Origin: Hirudinaria manillensis
Lineage: Eukaryota; Annelida; Clitellata; Hirudinida; Hirudinidae
NCBI GenBank assembly: GCA_034509925.1
Contig: CM067537.1
Location: 9,027,501-9,091,500 of the forward strand
DNA: 64,000 nt
Reading direction: 5' to 3'
The notes below the pieces were generated by a model. It had not been told where the DNA came from and did not search any database. It saw only the letters and a list, made by a program, of their open reading frames with translations. Of this stretch, positions 50,512 to 61,067 are shown in pieces; positions within the stretch are counted from its first letter, which is position 1, and every line of letters begins with the position of its first letter. The position numbers were made by a program, and so were the translations under genes.

Positions 50512-52914
50512 ATGATTAATTTTCGAGGTTATATGGATAAATTGAGGTGCAAAAGTTTAGGCACCTCTCTGAGCCAGCAAGTACAATCACCGAATAGCAT
50601 CGAAGGTCACCTTTTAATTTTGGACATTCATTTACCTGAATTGCCGAGTCATCTTCAATGTCTCGCACCCGATTCATTTGACCCCGAAGCTCGCAAGAGC
50701 AATGATGCTATCGTGATCCAATGGCTGAGCGATTCCATTCACAAGCCTCTTTCTGAACTTTTTACTGTTATGAATATCAGAGCAAAACCGTGGAACAATT
50801 TCATGTCCCTTTACCTGAGATCAATTTACTATGCCAGTGAGGATTATTTCACGCGTGAGATATTAAGTCAAGGACATATGAAAATAATCTGGGATAACAT
50901 CGGAGCAAAAACTGACAAATACTTTTCCTCCTGGTCCGTTCTCGGAATAATATTGGAGCGAACGCCAAAATCGTTGCGACGCCAAATCTTGAATACAAAA
51001 GCGATCATCAACGTGTTAGCCAGGGATTTCCATGAAGCAATGAGTGACTCTCTGCATAAACATTTTAAACTTTGTTGCGAAGTGATTGCCGAATCGACAT
51101 TGGGTTCTTTTGTTTGTATTAACACACTGGATCTCATAAGTTTCCTTCCTCTTATCAACCATATATTGCGTTCATTTTGTGAAGGAGTTGTATCCTGTGA
51201 AGAGTTGATCGTCATTGGATTTGTTCACAATCTCGAACAAGCTTTCACGAACGTCTCCGTCATTAAAAATAAACTGCAAGCATTTTTTGCGGACTTTCTC
51301 GGAGTCGAAGAATTTGAAGATCAGTTGAAATTCGACTCGAAGTCCTTTCAGATTTTGGTTAAATTATTTAAGGACCTGGTCGTTTATTTATTCAGAGAAA
51401 TTAGACGTCTCGCTTTAAATGGAAAAGATTCTAGTGAAACATGTATCGAGCAGATGATGTCGGCGCTGGACGTGTTGAAGCTACTGTTTACCTGGAACGA
51501 TACGTGGTACAGATGGTTCGACCATTTTAAGGCTCCCGCTTTGATGGAAAGACATGAATTCTTATGTCCCGAAGTCTTAGAAATGTTAGGAGATGACGCA
51601 GAGATTTTACGAATACCGCTAGGGTCCAAATTAAGGTTGTTATACTGCCGAATGGCAGCGGAGTGTCCGGTCATTTTACCGTACCGTGAGAGACTGTATC
51701 TCTTTAACGAATTTGCAGTCAACAATTATCGACAGAGCATAACGTATACGATATCTAGAAATAGCATTCTGCACGATTTCGTTGAGTTATGCTTAAGGTA
51801 CAATGAAGGACATTTGGATTCGTGGAAATTTCAGTTCATTGATGAAATTGGGACCGGACTTGGTCCAACGAAAGAAGCGTTTATGCTCATATCTAGTGAG
51901 TTTCAAAGATATAGCTTGGATATTTGGTTTGATGAACGAGCATTCCAAGATGAAAGAAGTGGAAATGCCTATGTATATTCTTCTAATGGTTTATTTCCGA
52001 AGCCACATGTAGGACAAATAGGAGATATTTTATTAACAAGCTTCGGAATTCTGGTGGCAAAAGCCTTTTTGGGCGGTAAACTTCTAGATATTCCACTCAA
52101 CATGGAATTCTACAGGCTAATGGCAGATGACGGATTACTCGAGCCTATGTTTAGATATTACCAGGTAGCACAAATTCTACCGGCGACATCCAATTTTATC
52201 GAGCAACTCTTGTCCGTTAAAAGAAAGAAGAATGCCATTCTGTCAGATGCTTCACTCACTTCGGAAGGCAAAAGTCTTCTTATTGAAGAGTTGGCTTATG
52301 AAGATGGTTGTTCCTTTGACGATCTATCAATTAATTTCACCATTCCTGGAACTGATATTGAACTGATCGATGGAGGAAGGGACGTCATGCTCTCTGCATC
52401 TAACTTAGAAGAATATCTTGATTTATTAGGCCAGAAAGTGATTAATGAAGATACTTATAATCAATTTAAGAGTGGTTGCAGTAAAGTCTTCGGACCAGGC
52501 ACGTTCGCTACGTTTAAAATGTTCTTACCAGAAGAATTGGAATCTATAATTTATGGTTCACGTCAAAAACCTTGGACCATCGCCGAATTGGAATCGTCAT
52601 TCAAATTTACAGATGGATTCACCAGCAAATCGGCGACTGCGAAATACTTTTGCGAGGTTCTAGCGTCGTTCGGTCCCAATGAACAACGACTATTTCTGCA
52701 ATTTGTTACCGGAAATAACAGGCTGCCCTGCGGAGGCTTGGCCAATTTAAGACCAGCAATTACCGTGTCAAAAGCAGGGTCTGACGACTGCCACCTTCCA
52801 ACTGTTAGAACATGTTTCAATGAAATTTTATTGCCAGAATACAACAGTAGGGAGGTAACGAGAGAAAGGCTTACGTATGCCATGAAGGAATGCAATTCTT
52901 TCGAATTTGTCTGA
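50512..52914 (+). CDS. HECT-type E3 ubiquitin ligase, UFD4/TRIP12 class, intronless (800 aa)
   Basis: One uninterrupted frame of 800 codons. About residues 390-800 form a full HECT domain. The N-lobe contains FIDEIGTGLGPTKEAFMLIS, which is the signature of the UFD4/TRIP12 class, and GILVAKAFLGGKLLDIPLN. The C-lobe contains RLPCGGLANLRPAITV and LPTVRTCFNEILLPEY, where Cys768 is the predicted thioester cysteine. The C-terminus ends FEFV. The upstream about 390 residues are helical, with no recognised domain. The long ARM/WWE regions of TRIP12 and the UFD4 repeats are absent. Family members are usually well over 1,400 aa and intron-rich, so this is a short derived relative or an old retrocopy. 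The catalytic residues are intact and the frame is open, so it is probably functional. AATAAA lies at 52969, 55 bases after the stop. Confidence 0.94.
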   Translation: MINFRGYMDKLRCKSLGTSLSQQVQSPNSIEGHLLILDIHLPELPSHLQCLAPDSFDPEARKSNDAIVIQWLSDSIHKPLSELFTVMNIRAKPWNNFMSLYLRSIYYASEDYFTREILSQGHMKIIWDNIGAKTDKYFSSWSVLGIILERTPKSLRRQILNTKAIINVLARDFHEAMSDSLHKHFKLCCEVIAESTLGSFVCINTLDLISFLPLINHILRSFCEGVVSCEELIVIGFVHNLEQAFTNVSVIKNKLQAFFADFLGVEEFEDQLKFDSKSFQILVKLFKDLVVYLFREIRRLALNGKDSSETCIEQMMSALDVLKLLFTWNDTWYRWFDHFKAPALMERHEFLCPEVLEMLGDDAEILRIPLGSKLRLLYCRMAAECPVILPYRERLYLFNEFAVNNYRQSITYTISRNSILHDFVELCLRYNEGHLDSWKFQFIDEIGTGLGPTKEAFMLISSEFQRYSLDIWFDERAFQDERSGNAYVYSSNGLFPKPHVGQIGDILLTSFGILVAKAFLGGKLLDIPLNMEFYRLMADDGLLEPMFRYYQVAQILPATSNFIEQLLSVKRKKNAILSDASLTSEGKSLLIEELAYEDGCSFDDLSINFTIPGTDIELIDGGRDVMLSASNLEEYLDLLGQKVINEDTYNQFKSGCSKVFGPGTFATFKMFLPEELESIIYGSRQKPWTIAELESSFKFTDGFTSKSATAKYFCEVLASFGPNEQRLFLQFVTGNNRLPCGGLANLRPAITVSKAGSDDCHLPTVRTCFNEILLPEYNSREVTRERLTYAMKECNSFEFV

Positions 52915-52968
52915 ACTATGACAAGCTACCAAATCCATCATACAGCTATTTTACTAAAGTTTTAATCA

Positions 52969-52974
52969 AATAAA
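52969..52974 (+). terminator. Candidate poly(A) signal of the HECT gene
   Basis: AATAAA 55 bases after the HECT stop codon on the same strand. Confidence 0.6.
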
Positions 52975-55900
52975 CCAAAATTTTAAATAACTATTCGTTT
53001 AAGACATTAATTTTAAAACATCTAACATGTATAACGTGTATCATCTTAATTGTTACTGTCACTGAGTCACAATTCCCTGAGTTCCCTGACAATTCAAAAG
53101 TCACTGAGTTCCAATTTCATTAGAAAGTTGATTTCATTTTAGCTCCAAAAACTTTTGCATGAAAGATCCGATGACCATTCGATTTATTCCTATCTTAGTA
53201 TGTCGAACAAGATGCCTTTTTTCTCGGCAAGATCATCGTTGCTTTCTAAATCATGTAGTTAAATCAAATTTATATGCTTCTGATAAACCAGCTTCAACAA
53301 TCATGTTTTTAAATCTCAATCTTTTCATTTGCTTTTGAAACTCTTCTATTTATCTTATCATTCCATTTTCCTGAACTTTCACAAACTTGTGTTTATCTTA
53401 ACTTGTTGCATACTTTTCTGTGAATCTACAGGAGATTCGTCTAGCACATTCAGGAATGAATTAATTAGAGACAGTCAGCATGGTGTAGAAATGCAGTCAC
53501 GATCTTCACATGGAAAGACCACACCACAAAAATTAATTAATTAATTTCATAAGGTTTCAGCACAAATACCCAACAAGTTTAACCTTAGCCACACTAATAC
53601 TATGGCAAACTAATTTTAAACTCAACATCTCACATCTCAATCCAGGTGTACAATCCAGGTTAAAATTTCAGAAACAAAGTAATCCAGAAATACAAAAGAC
53701 ATAAATTAAAAAGAACTAATCAAAGAAATCAAAGAAATATTTGTAATGCTGATATAATAATCAAACTATCAATACTCTCCTAGCAACTGCCACATGTTAC
53801 ATGTTTTAATATGTTCAACAACACATAGTTCCAATGTTGTTGTGAACAAAAATCACAGTAATCTCTCCATTGTACCTGTTACGTTATAAACACTACCCAT
53901 CATGCTCAACTAGAAGTGGCTCAGCGACATCTGCCGTTTGAGCCAGCAGAGTCCACTATAAATGTCCACTCGCAATAACATTATAAACTTCTAGCCTTTA
54001 TTTTAAGATCTCCTTCAATTCAAAGAGACATTGCAATTGTTACATTTAAACCTTATAAGAAAAGAAGTCCATGATTGAAGCTGCTGGCCCAGTGTCCAGA
54101 TGGAAATTAATTCTCTTATTTCCATGGATAATTACAACCGAGAAGTTATAACTTATTGCTGTCTAATCCTGCCATCTCCAACTTTTTTGGCAAGTGCAAA
54201 AACATGAAGAAAAGACAAGTTTCTTTGTAGACTAGAACATAATTTAAACAAAGAACCAATAAATTACTTACTTTTAAATCACTATTGATTTCTTAAAAGG
54301 TTATTGACTGAAATTACTTTGACACACATAAAAGCTTTAAAAAAATGATATCAACTTAAAACCATAGCTAGACTTGGCTTAATTTCTCACCAAGTGCTAC
54401 AAAGCCAATATCTTAAAGAACTCTTAAGAACTCCGCATAAAAACCCCCCGTACAGAAAATGTCACGACAACAAAATATAGAAATGAGTTTCACTCGAATC
54501 CAAAGCGCAAATTTATTTTATTTAATTAATATTATTTAATGTTGTATTATTATTTTAAAATTTAATTTTATATAATCCAAACATTGTCAGTTCAAAATGA
54601 GTGCATTAAGAATTAAATTTGGTTGAGTAATCAGCGAAATCCAACGTAACACCGGTATTAAATTAAATTTAACCATCTTTATAGGATTTTCAACGCCCAG
54701 TCAATTTTTAAAATTTATATATTTACATGTTCAAATGTAAAATCTAAAATGACAAGATGTCATTGTGGGGACGCACATCTTTAGGCAGACGACCAGTGGA
54801 TATCGCGAATCTCCAGGTGGACGAGTAGTGTCGTTATAATCTTTAACTAAAGACATTCGTTTCGCTTTGATCTTCTGCTGCAAATTGGTGAATTCAAAGA
54901 ACCATCGCAAAAAGGTACGTAAGCATGACATTACAATATTGAAGATAAACAAAATAATATCAATCGAATCGAAAAATAAAACAATTTAATACAATCATTA
55001 ATCAGAAGCGGTTTCGTTGCTATTTCGATAATAATCCTAGACGTCAATTTATATCTCATCAGATGATCTTTTCGTCTGTCCTTTTGAATTCGTACATTCT
55101 TTTTGCTCCAGCGACAGATAAAAAAAAATTAAACGCAAACGCCAGAGGTCCATTGAGGGACTTGAATAGCCTCATCTGTGGCCCGACTGCCCCCTCTCCA
55201 TCTATCTGTCAATCCATCCATCATCTCATTCAGTAACAGGCCGATGGGCAGTTTCTCCTGTCTTCTAACGAAATTTGGGGGTGCAGACGAGCATCGAGTA
55301 AGGCACTAAGAGCGGGAGGGAAGGAGATGGAGAGATAGTGATTAGGTGGGGAAGAGGAGGTCATAGAGTCGTTCGGTTCAAATGTTCTTTCCATCATTTC
55401 AATTCCATATGAAGACGATGAAATTCCAATTGGCTTGACGAGCGGATGAATGGAAAGCTTGACTGGCGGATGGATCGGTGGATAGATGGACGGTTGCGCG
55501 GACGGATGGATGGTTTCAATACAGGTTTCAGGCCAGGTGATCAGTTGATTGATTGACTGAAGGACTGAAGAGATAAAGAAATGATACATTGGCTTTTAAT
55601 TTTTGTCGATGGATGATATCGTTTCCCATGAACATTAACGATAGTGCAAAATATACGATAACGTAATTATATTAATAATAATAATAATAATAACAATAGT
55701 AATAATAATATTGTAGTATCGTATTTTGTCCTATTACAATACGACCAGCGTATCAAGTGCACGAGCGAAGTTGAGAAGATACCGTGTCCTGAGTACTCTG
55801 GCACGGTTTGTTAAATTGAGAGTTGACGGGATGATGATGATGATGATGGTTATAATTATGAAGTTAATATTATTATATGAATGCTGTTTATGAAATGGAA

Positions 55901-57080
55901 AGAGAAATAAGATGGAACGTGGAATATCTTATCTAAGTTAATTGACATATGAAAGCTCTCGCGATTATAACCACCAGCGCACCATCGTAATAGCCATTAT
56001 CATCACCGTCATTATCACTGCCATCATCATCACGTAGTCGTCATCACCTTCTCTTGATCTCCACTAAATGACCCGCACCCCTTCGTCCATTGGTTCGTTA
56101 GATTGGCTTCTCATTATAGGGGCTCAGCCCATGTAGCCCGTCGAGAGAATATCTTTGATGTGAAGACAATTTATTTTAATTGAAAAGCTTCTTTCTGATT
56201 GGCTGCGGTATTAAATCTATAAAAATTGTCTACCCCTCCTTCGATTGGGTGCTCCATTTAGTGCGCGCTAGGCGAACATCCAATCGTCCGATGCCATCGA
56301 CGTGCGTCGACCACGTGAGCTGACTTCGTGACCGACGTCAGTCGCATTGACTGGCTCAGCCATAAATTGATATATTTTATATTGTCATGACTTGCACCTA
56401 AAGTTCTTTGGTGATGGAAGCCATATGCACGGAAGGTATTAAATAATGAAAGGATGACAAATTATTAGTAGTATTGGTTGTGATATGCTCGGTTGGAGCT
56501 TTTTGGTCACGTCGCTCCGTTATGTAATAGTCTTAAAAGATAAAAACAGGTATTAAGATGTCCTTAATAATGAGTTGTATAGCTTCAACGATAACGTTCA
56601 TAAGGATGGGATATACAATATCAACAATAACAATAAGCAGGATTTTAGTAAATCTAATCCACTGTAAGATTGAACAACAAGCAACAACAGCTCAACGAAT
56701 GCAATGTAGTTGTACAGAGACGCGTTGCGCAATCACTTTCATATCTGACACCATTGTGTCGTTGTTTAACTTTCATCCAAAGCAGCACTTATATTGATTA
56801 TATAATTTAACCTTAAATTAATTCGAAATTTTTATTATTATTTTTAAAGTATATAATTAATTTATTATTATTGTTGCATTTATTTATTATTTTACTTTAA
56901 AATTATTATAAACTAATTTAATAAGAAATTATTATTTTATTAAAAAGAATTTATTTTTTAAATCACGGCCTAGAGTTTTGTTGACCATACGTCGCCATGC
57001 GTTTTAACAACTTGCAAATGACAAGGACAACGACGATGACATCTTGCAATGTAATCACAGTCTTACATAACCTTGCAGTT
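52975..57080. other. Non-coding, AT-rich to repeat-rich region
   Basis: No gene is recognised. Contents: AT-rich unique sequence to about 54.7 kb; a short Arg/Lys-rich minus-strand frame at 54731-54952 of doubtful status; GATG/GACG-type tetranucleotide stretches (55.43-55.52 kb); an AAT run (55676-55710); and at 56.06-56.35 kb a GC-richer patch with several CCAAT/ATTGG boxes and a CCACGTGA E-box, which looks regulatory. Confidence 0.5.
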
Positions 57081-57082
57081 AT

Positions 57083-57139
57083 TCACTCACTCACTCGTTC
57101 ACTCGTCCACTCATCCACTCATTCACTCACTCACTCACA
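57083..57139. repeat. (ACTC)n tetranucleotide repeat upstream of a TATA box
   Basis: Imperfect CACT/ACTC units run for about 55 bp and end some 20 bp before the TATATAAG element. Confidence 0.85.
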
Positions 57140-57158
57140 GCGAGAGCTCTGTGCCGGC

Positions 57159-57166
57159 TATATAAG
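57159..57166 (+). promoter_or_regulatory. Candidate TATA-box core promoter
   Basis: TATATAAG sits in a local GC-rich context (GCCGGC before, AGCCGAGCC after), the textbook form of an animal TATA box. Transcription would start near 57190. No recognisable coding exon follows directly, so it may drive a 5' UTR exon of a gene with a long first intron or a non-coding RNA. None of the other promoters in this window shows a comparable element. Confidence 0.5.
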
Positions 57167-58561
57167 AGCCGAGCCATACTTATGGCAGAGTTTGTCGCTT
57201 TGTGATTTCTATGAAAGCGTGGAGGACGGAAATTGGAGGTTGTTGACAACTACAACTACAACTACAGCCTACGACTTGATTGGTACTGATTGAAAGTTAG
57301 ACTGAACTATCGTTAGATCGAATATATCCATCAGACCAAGTTAAAACTTGAAGAAGTATTTACTGTTGCGTACAAAGTTCAACGACGAAGTTGACTTGGA
57401 TAAGTCCAAGTGAAACTTTGGGATAATCATTTCGGAGAGTCCGAGAGGTTGGTAATTTTTATTTTTAAGGTATTTATTGTAATAATAATTTTAATTATTC
57501 TTATTATCGATGCTATTTTTATTATTATGCTATTAATGAGCCTATTTATTATTGGTCTTTGTGAAAGTTCATTTTTAAATTTTCCCCTTTCGTGCTCGTC
57601 GAACCGATAACTCCGATGTCGCGCTACATAAATCCTTCCTCCACGATATTGGAGTCGATCCAAACGTGAAAGGAGATCTTATAATTCAGAGTGAAATTAT
57701 AGTTTTTAATTTTAATTTCGTTTTCCAAGAATATAACACAACGTGTCCATTTATTTACAATTCACAGCCACTATCATCATCATCATCATCATCATCGTCG
57801 TCATCGTCATCGTCGTCGTCGTCAGTTTGACTGTCATGAAGGGTTTTCACTTATTGAATGACCGATCATAAGTGGAACAACAACAACAACAACAATAGCA
57901 GCTCGTTAAATGCACTCGTTTAGAGACAAATTAAGGGTCAGTTATTTCAACTGTTGTTGCTGATGATAAACAGAAGTGTTGTTGTTGGTACCCAGGTGGT
58001 CCTGAGTGGTTGGGAGTTCTCACAGAGAAACAGGTGCTTTTCTCGGAAAGGGAACCCAATAAGATTTCTTTTTTTTTTTTATAATCGAGAGGTCGCTAGC
58101 TATATTGTTGGGAACAATAATAATACAAGTTGAACGAGCATTGAAGAAATTATCGATTGTTGGAAAGTATTTGAAGGGAGGCTAGTGGTCCATCTGATGA
58201 GTTTAACATCCTCACTGGACTTAAGGAGGGACAAGCAGACGTATAAATGGATATTCATGTCGGTTTGTTTGTGTTTGCTTGGACCTGTCGAATATTGTTT
58301 TGTGCCTCTCTTTATGTCTTTAGAGTTAGTTTAAAGTTTTAAACATGTGTTTTCGGCTTTTATTGCATTTAAGTTTTAAATCTTTTCCTGTGTTTGTTGA
58401 CGCTGAGATCTTCTTTGAGAGATTTTTGCGCGAAAAGTGCAAAGTCAATATTTGATGAGGAATTTTGGCGGGATAAAACTCTTCAATTTCTTCCTTAAAC
58501 GATTCCTTCCTCCTTAAAATGTGCATATCAGATTTTCGCGAGAGGGCATTTTATTATCATA

Positions 58562-58617
58562 GATGGATGGATGGATGGATGGATGGATGGATGGATGGAT
58601 GGATGGATGGATGGATG
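58562..58617. repeat. (GATG)14 microsatellite
   Basis: Fourteen uninterrupted copies of GATG. A complementary (CATC) run lies about 130 bp further on at 58747-58767. Confidence 0.95.
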
Positions 58618-58746
58618 AAAAAGTAGTCGAATCCAAGACGACTTCCATCCAATTATGAAACCGTTAAATTTTTAGCAACAATTCATGCCTTTAATTAAGC
58701 TTTACTGAAGAGAAAAATAGACTTTTTTCTTTATTTTTTTTTACAA

Positions 58747-58767
58747 TCCATCCATCCATCCATCCAG
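58747..58767. repeat. (CATC)n microsatellite, inverted relative to 58562-58617
   Basis: About five CATC units, the reverse complement of the GATG tract to its left. Transcribed or single-stranded DNA could fold here into a stem with a loop of about 130 nt. Confidence 0.85.
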
Positions 58768-59796
58768 CTATTCACTTTTTCGTTCTCTAATTCATCGCAA
58801 ACCTCCCCCATTTCCCCCATTCCCCCTTCTTCTCCCCTCTCTCTCCCCCCCCCCCCCCAAAAAAAAGGGGAATCGACCATTTCACCCAGTTACAACCAGT
58901 TCCACGCCATCGAAATCGTTGTCAATTTTCACTCAGACGTGTTAACAAAGCCCGCTTTCAGTTTTAATGTCTCCTCAAATCGTGCCAAACGATCTGAGGA
59001 CGTTTAACATCAAAAAGAATTTACTGAACCCACTGAGCAATTAGAGCCTCCATTGGGGACTCTTTGGTAAACCCTATCTCTTCATTCCTTTATCTTCCTC
59101 CCTCGTATCCATCCATCCATCTCGGCATCTTTCTTTGTATTGCTACCTATTGCTCTCCATCTTTCCTCTCATCGTTATCTTGCTCGAGAGCCTAGGGAGA
59201 CATTTTAAGTCTACTTTTAATTAACATGAATTTTAATTAATTCATGAATAATTAATTACGTGCGGAGCGAATTTTAATTGGGTGGCATCGAGTTGACACG
59301 GTTGCATAAACGATTGTATAATTGCGAACTGACATCGACAAACTAGACTTCATTATGCTAATAATGTTTAGTCGGGGTCAATAGATTTACATAAATTATG
59401 TTAATTCGCGGCGTGATTATGCCGATCACCGGAATGTTTACTTTACGGATATTTTATGTTAATTCAACTGTTGGAAGAGCGAGACCGGAAGATGGGTTAA
59501 CCAACGTTGCAGACGATAGCATCTTAATGTCGCGCAGGTAAGGAAGTCACGGCTGGTTCGCGGCAGGAGTTGAATGCCCGACCCCTGGGCAAAACAGGGG
59601 GGTGTTTGAACTCTCAATTGAGCGTACAGTTAGCCCCGGGTGCCGTTGACCCGAGCCATATTGAAGCCAGAAGATCGAGACGATAAGAGATTTTATCTCG
59701 ACTCGTAAAATGTAAACAATACGGGGTCAAAAAAAAAGGTCACGACAAGGTCAAGCCGACCTGGTCGTGCAACGGAGTGACGGATGTCGTTTCCGG

Positions 59797-59817
59797 TGAC
59801 GTCACGGCATCACGTGA
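59797..59817. promoter_or_regulatory. Paired CRE (TGACGTCA) and E-box (TCACGTGA) palindromes
   Basis: A full CRE at 59797-59804 and a TCACGTGA E-box at 59810-59817 are 5 bp apart, in a GC-rich patch. CREs bind CREB/ATF bZIP dimers; TCACGTGA is the preferred site of MiT/TFE and USF-type bHLH-ZIP factors. Function is inferred from sequence only. Confidence 0.45.
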
Positions 59818-60408
59818 TCGGAGTTTATGACGCGCTAGAGTGCCTGACTGACTGACTTCCGTAATTCATAATTTCCAGTTCTTATAATAACGGAACATTA
59901 TAATAACGAATTATGTTATTATAATTATAATGCCATCCTAGATTTGGTATGACTTTCTGTGGTGTAATGAATGAAATGAATTGCTATCTTTTCGGCGAAC
60001 TGACTGTTGCGATGGTCAGAATGGTACATGCAAGAGAAGATGATGATGATGACGACGACGACGATGGCGATGATGATAAGGAGAATGAAGATGCTTATCT
60101 CCGCTCAGCCTTGTACCTGGTTGCGCAATTCTTTGAAGTCTACGCTTGTGATAGACACGAACTTGTGTGATAATCTCTCGATACGAGGTCGTCGTTTTAA
60201 TTATTCCTATTGTTGTTGTTGTTGTTATTATTCTATTATTGTTATTGATTGTATTGCTAGATTTCATTATTTTGTCTTATTATTATTATTATTATTATTG
60301 TTGTCATGGCCAAGGCTTTACAAACACCTGCCGTGTCTGAACTCAAGTCATCTCGGTGTGTCAAAGTCATTTCTAGGGGGTAGTGAAAATCAGGCTTTGT
60401 GTAAATAG

Positions 60409-60529
60409 GTGATGATGATGATGATGATGATGATGGTGATGATGATGGTGGTGGTGGTGGTGGTGGTGGTCGTGGTGATGATGATGATGATGATTATGAT
60501 TATGATGATGATGATGATGATGACAACGA
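60409..60529. repeat. Compound ATG/GGT microsatellite
   Basis: GATGAT units pass into GGTGGT and back into GATGAT over about 120 bp. Confidence 0.9.
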
Positions 60530-61012
60530 TGAATTGGCCAGAGTTAGGTAGGCATGGAAATGGAAGGACGGATGGGTAGAAGATGGAGTGAGGGGAGAGT
60601 TCGGCGGATTAGTGAATGGAGCCACCCAGATTCCTTGGGTGGGTACGAGCTGGGTGGCTGGATTGAATTCTCTTGCATCGAGCGAGCTTAGGTTTCCATT
60701 CTATCTTCTCTCGCTCGCTTCTTTATCTCATAATCTTTCTCCGTTCAGGTGAGTCATCATCATCCCACCTCGCTCATCGGTCTCTCGACAGGTCTCGATC
60801 TCGAGACCGCTCGGTCGGGTCTTGATGTCGCCGATGGAGTTGCATTCCAGTCACCGTGTCGAACGAACAGAAGGATATATATCCGAAGGATACGTTTAGG
60901 AATTTCAGGACGTGGAACAAATTGCACGCCGAAGGAGGAAGTTAGAAGCATCTGGAGTTTCCACTAGGTGTGCTGGCAACTGTTAATCCGAGACAATCTT
61001 TCAGAGCTTTTA

Positions 61013-61067
61013 TGACGTCACAGCACGTGCGCAAACAACGCCTGTCGAATTCCTCTGCGTTGCGCAA
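61013..61067. promoter_or_regulatory. CRE, CACGTG E-box and C/EBP palindrome within 55 bp
   Basis: TGACGTCA at 61013-61020, GCACGTGC at 61023-61030 and TTGCGCAA at 61060-61067. A further TCACGTGA follows at 61149-61156. This is the densest part of the motif cluster. Confidence 0.45.

Noticed and set aside
59560..59640. GC-rich stem-like segment checked as a tRNA gene
   Set aside because: No matching A and B boxes and no cloverleaf with an acceptor stem could be drawn.
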